Assembly (NCBI GenBank): GCA_900550865.1
Contig: URTM01000008.1
Location: forward strand, 21,503-85,502
Reading direction: 5' to 3'
Source of the DNA: an uncultured Dorea sp.
GTDB lineage: Bacteria > Bacillota > Clostridia > Lachnospirales > Lachnospiraceae
DNA length: 64,000 bases
The notes beneath the pieces are model-generated. The model ran no database searches. It worked only from the letters and a program-made list of their open reading frames with translations, and was not told the origin of the DNA. Positions 1-9,573 of this stretch are shown in pieces (positions within the stretch are counted from its first letter, which is position 1; each line of letters starts with the position of its first letter). A program made the translations under genes and the position numbers.

Positions 1-180
1 GATCACTCCGATTCCCGAACTGTCGCAGAATTTCGTATCTGCAAAATCAAATATTACATACCGGATGTGATTATGATCGATCAGATGATCTGCTTCCTTT
101 CTGATCTCTTCTGCATTGTGGTGGTCCAGCTCCCCCGGTAAAAATATAGTCAGATAATTTTCCTGTACCTGATACTTCAT
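1..180 (-). CDS. spoIIAA: Anti-sigma F factor antagonist (STAS domain), 3' part beyond window
   Basis: This is the first 60 codons of a STAS-domain protein; the rest lies left of the window. The visible part has the GELDHH element near residue 17 and the DSSGIGVI element at its end, which in SpoIIAA carries the serine phosphorylated by SpoIIAB. In that family the unphosphorylated protein frees sigma F from SpoIIAB in the forespore. The ATG at 180 follows a GGGGAG ribosome binding site at 8 nt. A terminator just upstream separates it from the TPR gene, so it probably begins its own operon, with spoIIAB and sigF expected downstream outside the window. The GELDHH match makes SpoIIAA more likely than a generic STAS antagonist. 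Confidence 0.85.
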   Translation of the reverse strand, partial: MKYQVQENYLTIFLPGELDHHNAEEIRKEADHLIDHNHIRYVIFDFADTKFCDSSGIGVI

Positions 181-231
181 GTTACAACTCCCCATTTATA
201 TTTTTTATTATTTTTGTATACTTTCGCAACT

Positions 232-265
232 AAAAAAGGACATACACCTTTTCCGTGTATATCCT
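232..265 (-). terminator. Intrinsic terminator after the TPR gene
   Basis: Read on the minus strand, an 11-bp stem with one mismatch (arms AGGATATACAC and GTGTATGTCCT) is followed by a run of Ts. It lies between the TPR-protein stop codon and the spoIIAA start, and so ends the valS-folC-TPR transcript. Confidence 0.8.
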
Positions 266-301
266 TCTCTTCTGTAATTCTATACCAGAACATCTCCTGT
301 C

Positions 302-1666
302 CTAGTTATTATTATCCTTGCTCTTCTGTGCATTCTGCATATCCAGTGCCTCCTGTGCATCGGTTGCCGCCTGGGTTCCTGCATAATCTTCTATAATCTT
401 CTGATAATACGTATTCGCCTTATCCTGCTCACCCTGCTTTTCATAAGACTGTGCAAGCAGAAGCATGGCAGCTCCATCCTGGTATCCTTCATCCATCTGC
501 ACTACCTGCTCCAGATTCGTTACCGCAGTATCGTAATTTGCCACCTGATAGTTCTTCTGGGATGTTGCATACAGGCTTTCACAGACCTTTGGATAAATCT
601 TTCCTGTCAGACTGTCATACTCTTCTTTTCCGGAGGCTCCCAGCGTATCTGCATTGATCTTCAAAAGTTCTTCTGCCAGTGCCGAATTACTCATATCGCC
701 GGTTGCTTCATGTGCTACAACTGTCATCAGCGATTCATAGCTTGTCTTCGTGGTCTCTGCTGTCTGCTGCTGATCCTCTGCGGCTTTAGTATCCGCACGG
801 TATATTTCCAACTCTTTCTTCAGTGCACTGATCTGTGATTTCTGTGTCGCAATCTGATCACTGAATTTCACCGTCTGTTTATTCAGCTTGCTTTGCTTCG
901 ATGCCGATACCGCCGGCATAACAAGGAACGCCATGACTGCCACTCCTACAACTACACCGATTGCAATATTTACCATCGTATGCAATCCGACATTATCCTT
1001 AAGTCCGGATGCAACAGGCTGAATGATCGTCTCATTTCCAATATTATAAGTTACCGTCTGTCTTCTTTTTTTCTTCTTTCCTGTATCCTTATCATCTACC
1101 AGACGCACATTTCTCGACTTCCGCACCTGATTCAGTTCATGCATGTAACGCATGGTGATATCATCAGTCTTGTCCAGCTTATGTGCGATCCGGATATTCT
1201 TTCTCGCCTCAGAATACTGCTCATCCATAATATAAAGCAATGCCAGAAGCTGATATGCTTTCACATATGTCGGATGCATCTCAATCGCTTTCTTAAGCTG
1301 GAGCACCGCCAGATCCTCACAACGCTGGTAACAGTAATCCAGTGCCTGGTTATATCTTTTAATCGCCTGATTGATCTGATCCAGATCATCCTTTTTTTCT
1401 TTTATCTTTTTAATATAATAGTTGGCAATATTCTCTTTCGGCTGAAGATTCTTGCTTAACACCCATTCCGTCAGTGCTTCTACCACATCCCCTCTTCCGT
1501 AATAGACAAGTCCCAGAAGATTTCTGGATGCGATATTATCTCTGTTATATTGTAAACTCTTTTTCAGCGACGTGATCGCTCCGGTCAGATCCCGGATATT
1601 CGCTTTGTTAAGTCCATCGTTATACCAGTAATTAGACTGATACGCCAGTTTTGTTGTATAATCCAT
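302..1666 (-). CDS. TPR-repeat protein with a central membrane anchor
   Basis: 454 residues. The N-terminal ~190 residues read as TPR-like helical repeats. A very basic stretch (KKKKRR, near 197-202) and a single hydrophobic segment at about 232-254 follow. Next come a coiled-coil-like region (about 258-300) and further TPR-like repeats with a polar, asparagine-rich tail. The expected topology is a cytoplasmic N-terminal scaffold, one membrane pass and a repeat-bearing extracytoplasmic C-terminus. TPR proteins mediate protein-protein contacts; no catalytic motif is visible. It is the last gene before the terminator in the run from valS, 31 nt after the small protein gene. I infer a scaffold or envelope role and cannot name its partner. 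Confidence 0.75.
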   Translation of the reverse strand: MDYTTKLAYQSNYWYNDGLNKANIRDLTGAITSLKKSLQYNRDNIASRNLLGLVYYGRGDVVEALTEWVLSKNLQPKENIANYYIKKIKEKKDDLDQINQAIKRYNQALDYCYQRCEDLAVLQLKKAIEMHPTYVKAYQLLALLYIMDEQYSEARKNIRIAHKLDKTDDITMRYMHELNQVRKSRNVRLVDDKDTGKKKKRRQTVTYNIGNETIIQPVASGLKDNVGLHTMVNIAIGVVVGVAVMAFLVMPAVSASKQSKLNKQTVKFSDQIATQKSQISALKKELEIYRADTKAAEDQQQTAETTKTSYESLMTVVAHEATGDMSNSALAEELLKINADTLGASGKEEYDSLTGKIYPKVCESLYATSQKNYQVANYDTAVTNLEQVVQMDEGYQDGAAMLLLAQSYEKQGEQDKANTYYQKIIEDYAGTQAATDAQEALDMQNAQKSKDNNN

Positions 1667-1696
1667 ATACTTCCCTCTATATTTCTTTACCGCAGT

Positions 1697-1846
1697 TTAC
1701 TGTGGATCATCCTGCTTTGTCTGTTCGATTACTTCTCTTAAGAGATCTGTCATGTCTGTCAGATCATCCTGGTAAATCGCATCTCCCAGTTCCTCTACTT
1801 CCAGACTCGGCTGGAATTTCTTTAATTCTTCTTCAAAATCAAGCAT
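1697..1846 (-). CDS. Small acidic protein, 49 residues
   Basis: A short ORF beginning MLDFEEELKKF and ending in a glutamine/aspartate-rich tail. It has a textbook AGGAGG ribosome binding site 8 nt before its ATG, and its start overlaps the folC stop by 8 nt (ATGCTTGA), so it is probably translationally coupled to folC. The protein is strongly acidic and predicted helical, with no membrane segment or cysteine. I do not recognise the family. Support for its being real comes from the ribosome binding site, the coupling and its fit between folC and the TPR gene with little free space. Confidence 0.7.
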   Translation of the reverse strand: MLDFEEELKKFQPSLEVEELGDAIYQDDLTDMTDLLREVIEQTKQDDPQ

Positions 1847-3179
1847 CTATGGCACCTCCTGCCAGTAACTTCTTCATCATTCCTACGAGGTATAAAGAAC
1901 CAAGACAATATATCTCGCCCGACTCTCCCCGTTCATCCAGTGCCGTCCTCACGGCATCTTCTAATCGTTCTTTACAATACACTGGTCTGTCTGTATATCT
2001 CCGGAAGACATCTGCAAGTTCCACTGCCGGAACTCCTCTTTCGTCTTCAATCTGCGTGACCACATATGCCTTCACATCCAGGTTCTCACACAGATATTCG
2101 ATCATCTGATCGTACTTCTTATCCGACACTGCGGAAAATAACAATATCATCTCGCCGCATTCAGACTCATCCAGTGCTTTTACGCTTTCTACAAACGCCT
2201 GCATTGCTCCCGGGTTATGTGCTCCATCTACCGTGATATGTGCTCCGACCCGTTCCATTCGCCCTTCCCAGTGAAGGTCTGCAAGTGCCGCCTTCCACCG
2301 GTCCACATGTATCTCTTCTCCCGAAAGCAGATATTCCGACGTTTCCAGTGCAAGTTCTGCATTCATCGCCTGATAACATCCGCACATCGGTACCTCGAAG
2401 ATAACATCTTTATCATACGCACTCCGTCTGGAAAATGCAATATATTTACGGTGAACTTCCCGAATTTCATACGCATTTTTCGTAACTTCTCTACAAGATA
2501 CGCCCAGTTCCGATGCCCTCGTACGAATTACCTCTGACGCTTCTTTATCACTTCCGTCAAAGAATACCGGTACCCCGGGCTTGATAATCCCGGCTTTTTC
2601 ACCCGCAATCTTCCTGATCGTATCACCAAGGATCGCCGTATGATCCAGACTGATGGATGTGATGATGGAAAGTGCAGGCTTCTCGATTGAATTCGTCGCA
2701 TCGAGTCTTCCGCCCAGCCCGGTCTCCAGGATAATATATTCTACATCCGTCTCTGCAAATGCAGCCATCCCCATTCCGAATAAGAATTCAAAATAAGACG
2801 GATGTTCAATCCCGTCTTCTACCATCTGACGGACCGTTTTTAAAACTTTACGGAATACTTCCAGAAATGTCTCATTGTCAATCTGTACATTATCCACCCG
2901 TATCCGTTCATTTACAGATACAAGATGAGGGGATGTAAAGAACCCCGTTCTCTTCCCCTCTGCCATAAGTATGGCCTGTAAGTATGCACATACAGACCCT
3001 TTTCCATTGGTTCCGGCGACGTGGACGATTTTCCTGTCCACCGCCGGATTCCCTAATCTTTTTAAAAATAATTTTGTGTGCTCCAGCGTATGTTTTTTGG
3101 TAAATTTCGGAATTTCCTCAATATACGCTGCTGCCTCTTCATATGTGAACGCTTCCGGTTCTTTTTTATTCAACATCAT
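1839..3179 (-). CDS. folC: Folylpolyglutamate synthase / dihydrofolate synthase
   Basis: 446 residues, normal for FolC. The Mur-ligase-type ATP-binding loop GTNGKGS is at residues 56-62, followed by the expected FTSPHL and ETGLGGRLDATN elements. The C-terminal domain carries DGAHNPGAM. The enzyme adds glutamate to dihydropteroate and/or to folates in the cytoplasm; bifunctionality is common in bacteria but cannot be decided from sequence alone. Its start lies inside the end of the LTA-synthase-like gene (14-nt overlap), and its end overlaps the small acidic ORF, so all three are probably co-translated. The valS-then-folC order, here with one gene between, is common in Firmicutes. Confidence 0.95.
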   Translation of the reverse strand: MMLNKKEPEAFTYEEAAAYIEEIPKFTKKHTLEHTKLFLKRLGNPAVDRKIVHVAGTNGKGSVCAYLQAILMAEGKRTGFFTSPHLVSVNERIRVDNVQIDNETFLEVFRKVLKTVRQMVEDGIEHPSYFEFLFGMGMAAFAETDVEYIILETGLGGRLDATNSIEKPALSIITSISLDHTAILGDTIRKIAGEKAGIIKPGVPVFFDGSDKEASEVIRTRASELGVSCREVTKNAYEIREVHRKYIAFSRRSAYDKDVIFEVPMCGCYQAMNAELALETSEYLLSGEEIHVDRWKAALADLHWEGRMERVGAHITVDGAHNPGAMQAFVESVKALDESECGEMILLFSAVSDKKYDQMIEYLCENLDVKAYVVTQIEDERGVPAVELADVFRRYTDRPVYCKERLEDAVRTALDERGESGEIYCLGSLYLVGMMKKLLAGGAIDA

Positions 3180-5370
3180 ATTCCTGATCCACCCAAGATT
3201 TGCTCTTATCGGTTGCTGTGCCTTCCTGTTTTACAAGCTGGCCATTCTGATAGGTGTATTTATCAGACATACGGAATATTGTATCACTGGAGCCGACCTG
3301 TCCAACCTGTATCACATCTCCGTCCTGCAATTCTGTCTCTGACAGATTGATACGTGTATTATTCAGGAAGTTGCTCTTCTGCTTCTCTCCATTGACATAT
3401 ACACGGCTGTATTTCGTAAAGTTCTCTCCATACAGACTGTATCCGCTGTTCAGCTGCGGAACGATGCTGCTCAGTGACACATCGCGGATTCCCATTACCA
3501 TGTGGCCTTCCGTGATCGGCGGATTATTGTTGTATACATACTGTTTTCCGTACAGGATATCATACTGCAGAAGTTCCAGATCTGAGAGGTAATTCTTCGT
3601 TCCTTTTCTCTGCTGATGGTAATTAAATACTGTACCGGAATGAATATCCAGTCTGTTTAGCACCTCTGACATCAGCTGGTAAGCAGGAATGTTCTTATCC
3701 TGTTTTTCAAGTCCGATGTTATCCCAGATTACATAATTCGTATTATATAAGTAACGGCTCTTTAAGTCTTCTGCCTTCAGTCCCATGGTTGGAAGATGGT
3801 CTCCGTAGAATACGACTACAGATGGTTCATTTCTTGCTTCCACAGCCTTGATCAGATCACCTACGAACTGATCCATCTCATAGACCTGGTTCACATAGTA
3901 TTCCCATTTATTTTTCAGTGCTTCATCTTCAATTCCTTCAACTTTGATCTTCGGATTCTCGATCAGCTGTGTCTCCGGATAGTTTCCATGTCCCTGGACA
4001 CTGACAGTGAATACAAAGTCTTCCTGCTCTGATGTATCCATAGCTTCCATGATATGCTGTGTCAGGATCTCATCCTTCGCCCAGCCGTTCTCTGTCGTCT
4101 GAAGGACATTCATGAATTCCTTGCTGGTAAATGTATCAAATCCCATGTTATTAAAGACATTGGCACGACTATAGAAATTACCTGTATTATCATGTAATGC
4201 GTGTGTTCCGTATCCAAGTGCGGCAAGTGCTGTTGCAGCGCTCTCTGTCGGATGTTTCTTTGAATATGTCTTATATGGATATTCTCCCGGTCCGAAGTAA
4301 CGGAGATTCATTCCTGTCAGTACTTCAAACTCTGTATTTGCCGTACCGGCCCCCACCGACGGTACCTTGAAATATCCGGATGAATAGTTCTGGTATAAAT
4401 TATGCAGGTTTGGACACGCATCTTCAGATGTGGTAAAGAACTCTGCATTTGCCACATCAAAATATGACTCCAGCTGTACTACAATAATATTCGGAAGTTC
4501 ATCGGAAGAACGGCTTGTGGTACTCTCATTCAGTTCTCCGTTCTTATTGATCTTTGCCATTTTCTTCTTTGTGTACCCGTTTGGCTCACTGATTCCGGTA
4601 TTGAACAGACTCGCCGAAAAACAGTATGGAAGACCGTAATCTTCATAGGCAAATGCGATATTTCCAAAATACGTAGACACAACTCGTTTATCGATTGCCG
4701 CATTTGTTACCAGTGTATAAAGCACGCAGCATACAACGATTCCAACCAATGCCGCAATGTGATGTACTTTTCCGGCATACTGTCCCCCGCGTCTCCACAT
4801 GGAGATCAGCCAGATCACAAGTGCTACGATTCCGACCGACAGTACAACTACTTCGAATCCGTTACAATAATTATTGATCAGTGCGATTCCGTCTCCTGCG
4901 ATCTTAAGATCCTGTGCATTAAACGGTGTTACTCGCTTTAACAGAATATATCCATTGGCAATTCCAAGGATAATCCATAATGCGCTGATAATGATACGGA
5001 CGAAGATCCTCCGCTTGAACAGATATACAATAGAAAAGGTTACGAAGATCATACACGTATTGTACAAAAATACCAGCGGTGTTCCTGTCATATAGCTCCA
5101 GGCAGCAACCATCGAATGTCTGGAAATTGCTTCTATTGTAAAGTTAATGATGCACGCGAGCAGTGCATGAAATATCAAAGAGAATCGGTTCATGAATGCA
5201 TAGACCGGCTGCATCTTCTTTGCAAATGCACTGTTACGTCTTGCTTCCAGTATTCTCTCACGTCGTTCATGTCTGCCTTTCCAGTATGCAATGACATCCT
5301 CTTTCTTCATATTTTTTATTTTGCGGATTTTACCCTTGATATCCGGTTTCTTTAACTGAAGTTTTTTCAT
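3166..5370 (-). CDS. LTA synthase family sulfatase (membrane phosphoglycerol transferase-like)
   Basis: 734 residues. About five hydrophobic segments lie within residues 50-220, after a basic N-terminus. A sulfatase-fold domain follows on the outer face. Visible family elements are VQLESYFD, the region with VPSVGAGTANTEFEVLTGMN that supplies the catalytic threonine, and FYGDHLP with metal-binding Asp/His. Family members transfer phosphoglycerol from lipids to teichoic acid or membrane-derived polymers. The C-terminal ~130 residues beyond the sulfatase core are less typical. It overlaps folC by 14 nt and starts about 100 nt after valS. A good AAAGGGG ribosome binding site precedes the ATG. Which polymer it builds cannot be told from sequence. 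Confidence 0.85.
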   Translation of the reverse strand: MKKLQLKKPDIKGKIRKIKNMKKEDVIAYWKGRHERRERILEARRNSAFAKKMQPVYAFMNRFSLIFHALLACIINFTIEAISRHSMVAAWSYMTGTPLVFLYNTCMIFVTFSIVYLFKRRIFVRIIISALWIILGIANGYILLKRVTPFNAQDLKIAGDGIALINNYCNGFEVVVLSVGIVALVIWLISMWRRGGQYAGKVHHIAALVGIVVCCVLYTLVTNAAIDKRVVSTYFGNIAFAYEDYGLPYCFSASLFNTGISEPNGYTKKKMAKINKNGELNESTTSRSSDELPNIIVVQLESYFDVANAEFFTTSEDACPNLHNLYQNYSSGYFKVPSVGAGTANTEFEVLTGMNLRYFGPGEYPYKTYSKKHPTESAATALAALGYGTHALHDNTGNFYSRANVFNNMGFDTFTSKEFMNVLQTTENGWAKDEILTQHIMEAMDTSEQEDFVFTVSVQGHGNYPETQLIENPKIKVEGIEDEALKNKWEYYVNQVYEMDQFVGDLIKAVEARNEPSVVVFYGDHLPTMGLKAEDLKSRYLYNTNYVIWDNIGLEKQDKNIPAYQLMSEVLNRLDIHSGTVFNYHQQRKGTKNYLSDLELLQYDILYGKQYVYNNNPPITEGHMVMGIRDVSLSSIVPQLNSGYSLYGENFTKYSRVYVNGEKQKSNFLNNTRINLSETELQDGDVIQVGQVGSSDTIFRMSDKYTYQNGQLVKQEGTATDKSKSWVDQEYDVE

Positions 5371-5468
5371 ATAATCCCCTTTGATATCTAATCCGCAGCT
5401 ATCCTGTTACCGATAACTGCGGAAATATATTGTTGTCTATAGGTTTTAAGATTTACAACTTTCTTCTC

Positions 5469-8129
5469 TTAAGACTGTTTTGCTTTTAATCCTTCCAGTC
5501 TTTCTTTTACCTGAGCCATCATCTGCTGGTAAGTTTCCAGTTTTTCTCTTTCTTCCTGAACCTTTGCAGCAGGTGCTTTACTTACGAATTTCTCATTATT
5601 TAACATACCGTTGGAACGTGCGATCTCTTTGGTAAGTCTTGCCTCTTCTTTTGTCAGACGCTCGATCTCCTGTTCGAAGTCGATCAGTTCTTCCAGTGGA
5701 AGGTATACGGTTGCATCCGGAACTACGATAGATACTGCATCTTCTGCAATACCTTCTGTTGTCTTCTGAAGTACCAGTTTATTAAGTGCTGCCATATTCT
5801 GAGCTGCATTACTTAACATTGCAAGTCCTGATCCGAGCTGTTCATCTTCACATACAACATAAGCAGTTGCTTTTCTTGAATTTGGAACATTCATCTCTGC
5901 ACGTACGTTACGGATACCACGGATGATCTCTTTGTAGTGGTCTACAATGTTCTCTGCGATTGGGAAGTTCCAGTCTTTTTCATATACCGGCCAGTCAGAC
6001 ATCATCAGTGACTCTTCTTCCGGTACTAACTTGCTGTAGATCTCTTCTGTAACGAATGGCATGTATGGATGAAGCAGTTTCAGAGATTTCTTCAGTACTT
6101 CTTTCAGTGTCCATAATGCATCGTTTGCTCCCTGTGGATCTTCCTCTGCATGGTAGATACGGTATTTTGCAATCTCAATATACCAGTCACAGAATTCATC
6201 CCATAAGAAGTCATAGATCTTGGAAAGTGCGATACCAAGTTCAAACTTGTCCATATTTTCTGTTACATCTTTTACAAGGTTGTTGCACTTGGACATGATC
6301 CATCTGTCAGCCGGACGTACCGTGAAGTCAGCCGGTTTCTTCAGCTCTTTGTCGCCTAAGTTCATCATAATAAATCTGGAAGCATTCCATACTTTATTTG
6401 CAAAGTTACGGCTTGCTTCTACACGTTCATTGTAGAAACGCATATCGTTACCAGGTGCATTACCTGTCATCAGTGTCATACGGAGTGCGTCTGCACCATA
6501 CTGATCGATGATCTCCAGTGGATCAATACCATTTCCAAGGGATTTACTCATCTTGCGTCCCTGTGAGTCACGAACCAGACCGTGGATAAATACGGTATGG
6601 AACGGTGCTTTTCCAGTATGTGCATATCCTGAGAATACCATACGGATTACCCAGAAGAAGATGATATCATAGCCTGTTACCAGGACATCTGTCGGATAGA
6701 AGTAATCCAGATCTTCTGTCTTATCCGGCCATCCGAGTGTTGAGAATGGCCACAGTGCTGAACTGAACCATGTATCCAGTGTATCTTCATCCTGTGTAAA
6801 GTGTGTGCATCCGCATTTCGGGCATTTCTCCGGTGCACCGTGTCCGACAACTACTTCACCACATTCGTCGCAGTAGTAAGCCGGGATTCTGTGTCCCCAC
6901 CAGATCTGACGGGATATACACCAGTCACGGATATTCTCAAGCCAGTGCAGGTAGATCTTGTTGAAACGTTCCGGAACGAATCTTAAGTCACCGTTCTTGA
7001 TCGCTTCGATGGCTGGTTTTGCAAGCTCTTCCATCTTAACGAACCACTGCTGCTTGATCATTGGCTCTACAGTTGTGTGGCAACGGTCATGTGTTCCTAC
7101 ATTATGAGAATGTGGAACTACTTTTACCAGATATCCCTGCTCTTCCAGATCAGCTACCATTGCTTTTCTTGCTTCATAACGTTCCATTCCGGCGTATTTT
7201 CCACCGTACTGCTCGTTGATCGTTGCATCATCGTTCATGATATTGATCTCTGGCAGGTTGTGGCGTTTTCCAACTTCAAAGTCGTTAGGGTCATGTGCCG
7301 GTGTGATCTTAACCGCACCTGTTCCGAACTCTTTGTCTACATAGTAGTCGGCAACGATTGGAATCTCTCTGTCTGTCAGAGGCAGTTTACACATTTTTCC
7401 TACGATATCTTTGTATCTTTCATCATCCGGGTGAACTGCGATTGCAGTATCTCCAAGTAATGTCTCCGGACGTGTTGTTGCAATCTCCAGATAATCATCT
7501 GTTCCAACGATTGGATATTTGATGTGCCAGAAGAATCCGTCCTGTTCCTCATGTTCAACCTCTGCATCAGAAAGAGAAGTCTTACATACCGGACACCAGT
7601 TGATGATTCTGGATCCTTTGTAAATATATCCTTCGTTGTATAATTTGATGAATACTTCTTCTACAGCTTTGGAACATCCTTCGTCCATTGTAAAACGTTC
7701 TCTGTCCCAGTCACAGGATACGCCTAATTTTTTCAGCTGTCCTTCGATCGTTCCGGCGTATTCTTCTTTCCACTGCCATGTTCTTTCCAGGAATTTCTCT
7801 CTTCCTAATTCTTTCTTGTCAATTCCTTCTTCTTTTAACTGGTTTGTAACCTTAACTTCTGTAGAGATAGCCGCATGGTCTGTTCCCGGAATCCAGAGTG
7901 CATTGTATCCCTGCATTCTCTTATAACGGATCAGGATGTCCTGCAGTGTATTATCCAGGGCATGTCCCATGTGAAGCTTACCTGTAATGTTCGGTGGCGG
8001 CATTACTGTGGTAAATGGTTTCTTGCTTCTGTCTACTTCGGCGTGGAAATATTTGTTATCACACCATTTTTCATATAATTTTGCTTCAATCGCTTTGGGA
8101 TTGTAAGTCTTTTCCAGGTTTTCGCTCAT
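5469..8129 (-). CDS. valS: Valine--tRNA ligase
   Basis: 886 residues, the normal size for bacterial ValRS. The class I signature reads PPPNITGKLHMGHAL (HMGH at 53-56) and the second signature is KMSKS followed by LGNG. The CP1 editing domain lies between them. Cysteine pairs (CPVC near residue 180; CDEC and CPKC before WFSSALWPF) are typical of zinc-containing ValRS. The C-terminal coiled-coil arm (EEARLTKEIARSNG region) is present. It charges tRNA-Val in the cytoplasm. It is preceded by a T-box leader responding to uncharged tRNA-Val and has a GAGGAGG ribosome binding site. It probably heads the operon running through folC to the TPR protein. Confidence 0.98.
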   Translation of the reverse strand: MSENLEKTYNPKAIEAKLYEKWCDNKYFHAEVDRSKKPFTTVMPPPNITGKLHMGHALDNTLQDILIRYKRMQGYNALWIPGTDHAAISTEVKVTNQLKEEGIDKKELGREKFLERTWQWKEEYAGTIEGQLKKLGVSCDWDRERFTMDEGCSKAVEEVFIKLYNEGYIYKGSRIINWCPVCKTSLSDAEVEHEEQDGFFWHIKYPIVGTDDYLEIATTRPETLLGDTAIAVHPDDERYKDIVGKMCKLPLTDREIPIVADYYVDKEFGTGAVKITPAHDPNDFEVGKRHNLPEINIMNDDATINEQYGGKYAGMERYEARKAMVADLEEQGYLVKVVPHSHNVGTHDRCHTTVEPMIKQQWFVKMEELAKPAIEAIKNGDLRFVPERFNKIYLHWLENIRDWCISRQIWWGHRIPAYYCDECGEVVVGHGAPEKCPKCGCTHFTQDEDTLDTWFSSALWPFSTLGWPDKTEDLDYFYPTDVLVTGYDIIFFWVIRMVFSGYAHTGKAPFHTVFIHGLVRDSQGRKMSKSLGNGIDPLEIIDQYGADALRMTLMTGNAPGNDMRFYNERVEASRNFANKVWNASRFIMMNLGDKELKKPADFTVRPADRWIMSKCNNLVKDVTENMDKFELGIALSKIYDFLWDEFCDWYIEIAKYRIYHAEEDPQGANDALWTLKEVLKKSLKLLHPYMPFVTEEIYSKLVPEEESLMMSDWPVYEKDWNFPIAENIVDHYKEIIRGIRNVRAEMNVPNSRKATAYVVCEDEQLGSGLAMLSNAAQNMAALNKLVLQKTTEGIAEDAVSIVVPDATVYLPLEELIDFEQEIERLTKEEARLTKEIARSNGMLNNEKFVSKAPAAKVQEEREKLETYQQMMAQVKERLEGLKAKQS

Positions 8130-8243
8130 AGTTTCCTCCTCATTTCACACTTTTTTCACATTTTTAGTCAAGCGGATATTCGCAATCCGCATTCGCTCCT
8201 TACTCATAACCGCGCAAATGCTTCGCATTTACACGGTTACATG

Positions 8244-8526
8244 AAAAAACCCTTTACATTACGTAAAGGGCGATTGTAGTCGCGGTACCACCTTCATTAT
8301 ATAGGAAGAAAGTCTTCACTATATATCTCATCTTATTCTTTAACGGGAACGACTCCGGGATGAACTACTGCCGTCTTATCATATGTCTCAGGTTCATTCA
8401 TCCGGCTCCGAAGCTACCTTCCGACGTCTCGTATTCCTTAAGTGTCTTTCAGCCGATGGATCACTCTCTCTGGTATGGACGAACTTACGTGTACTCCTCT
8501 TCATCAATGCCTTTACATATAAACTA
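8244..8526 (-). promoter_or_regulatory. T-box leader of valS (tRNA-Val-sensing antiterminator)
   Basis: Read on the minus strand, the leader contains the GATGAAG/AGTA elements of stem I, the AGAGAG and GGCTGAAAG stem I elements, and the T-box core AAGGTGGTACCGCG (8281-8294). It ends in an intrinsic terminator with arms CCCTTTAC and GTAAAGGG and a T-run (8244-8270). In this class uncharged tRNA pairs its anticodon with the specifier codon and its CCA end with the antiterminator. Pairing GAAG with CTTC around the specifier loop places a GTA valine triplet at 8417..8415. The specifier assignment is my inference; the T-box class is clear. Confidence 0.93.
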
Positions 8527-8532
8527 CTGAAT

Positions 8533-8561
8533 ATGATAGCCATCGAAGTCCCGTTTGTCAA
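8533..8561 (-). promoter_or_regulatory. Promoter of the valS T-box transcript
   Basis: On the minus strand TTGACA (8561-8556) and TATCAT (8538-8533) are separated by 17 nt, a near-consensus housekeeping promoter. Start of transcription would be near 8526, just before stem I of the T-box. Confidence 0.8.
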
Positions 8562-8595
8562 GGATTTTAGGGATTTTTCAGAAACTCTTAAGGAG

Positions 8596-9540
8596 TTACA
8601 CCAGACCGAAACATTTCATGATGAAAAGCCATCCCGTCAGGGTAAATGCACTGCACATCGTCGTCAGCATAACTACACTCGATGACACGACACCTTCATG
8701 TCCCATGTTCTTAGCCATGACATAACTGCTAACCGTGGTTGCTGAACCAAGCATGACTAAGATTGCAATCAGTTTCTCTCTTCGGAATCCGATTACAACT
8801 GCAAGCGGCATGAACACTGCGACAAATCCGACCAGTTTTATAAATGCCGCAATAACTGTCGGTTTTATCTTTCCAAATGCTTTCTTAATATCAAATGTAG
8901 CTCCCATTGCCATCAGCCCCATAGGTGTTGCTACGCCACCAATGCTGCTGACTGCCTTATGTAAAATCACTGGCATCGAAAGTTTCAGCGCTGACCATAA
9001 CAGACCTGCTACAATACCGATGATGATCGGATTCGTAATGATACCGGTCAATGTTTTTTTGAGCAGTGCTTTATCCATACCATTTTGTCCCGGTTTGAAA
9101 AACGACAGCACAACCACCGCCATAATATTATAAAGTGGTACACTTCCTATGATCATCAATGGTGCCTGTCCGGAATTACCATAGATATTCTGGATAAATG
9201 CGATTCCCAGAAGCGCCGCACTGCTCCGGTAAGCCGCCTGGATAAATTCTCCCTGAATGCTTCTGTCTTTCAGAAGACACGATATCCCGATTGCGATCGT
9301 AATACTGATCAGCGTGATGATAAAGCAGAAGATCACGAATTTCGTATCCCATGCTTTCTTGATATCTACGACCGCCAGATCACCGAATAATAATACCGGC
9401 AGTGGGATACGGAAGACGAATTTGTTCATCTTATTGGCAAATTCTTCATCCATCCACCCAATCTTATTGAAAAACAATCCTAATACCATCATCAGGAAAA
9501 TAGGGACTGTTGCATTTAAACTGAATACCAGATTGTCCAT
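8596..9540 (-). CDS. AEC family transporter (auxin efflux carrier type permease)
   Basis: 314 residues with about ten hydrophobic segments spread over the whole protein and few charged residues. The N-terminal MVLGLFFNKIGWMDEE and internal PLPVLLFGDLA elements fit the AEC family, whose bacterial members export or import small organic acids such as malate or malonate. The substrate cannot be inferred. The gene is monocistronic in appearance and ends about 35 nt before the valS promoter. The ribosome binding site is weak (an AG-rich stretch before the ATG). Confidence 0.8.
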   Translation of the reverse strand: MDNLVFSLNATVPIFLMMVLGLFFNKIGWMDEEFANKMNKFVFRIPLPVLLFGDLAVVDIKKAWDTKFVIFCFIITLISITIAIGISCLLKDRSIQGEFIQAAYRSSAALLGIAFIQNIYGNSGQAPLMIIGSVPLYNIMAVVVLSFFKPGQNGMDKALLKKTLTGIITNPIIIGIVAGLLWSALKLSMPVILHKAVSSIGGVATPMGLMAMGATFDIKKAFGKIKPTVIAAFIKLVGFVAVFMPLAVVIGFRREKLIAILVMLGSATTVSSYVMAKNMGHEGVVSSSVVMLTTMCSAFTLTGWLFIMKCFGLV

Positions 9541-9573
9541 TTCTTTATTTTCTCTCTTCTTTCTCGATTCTCA

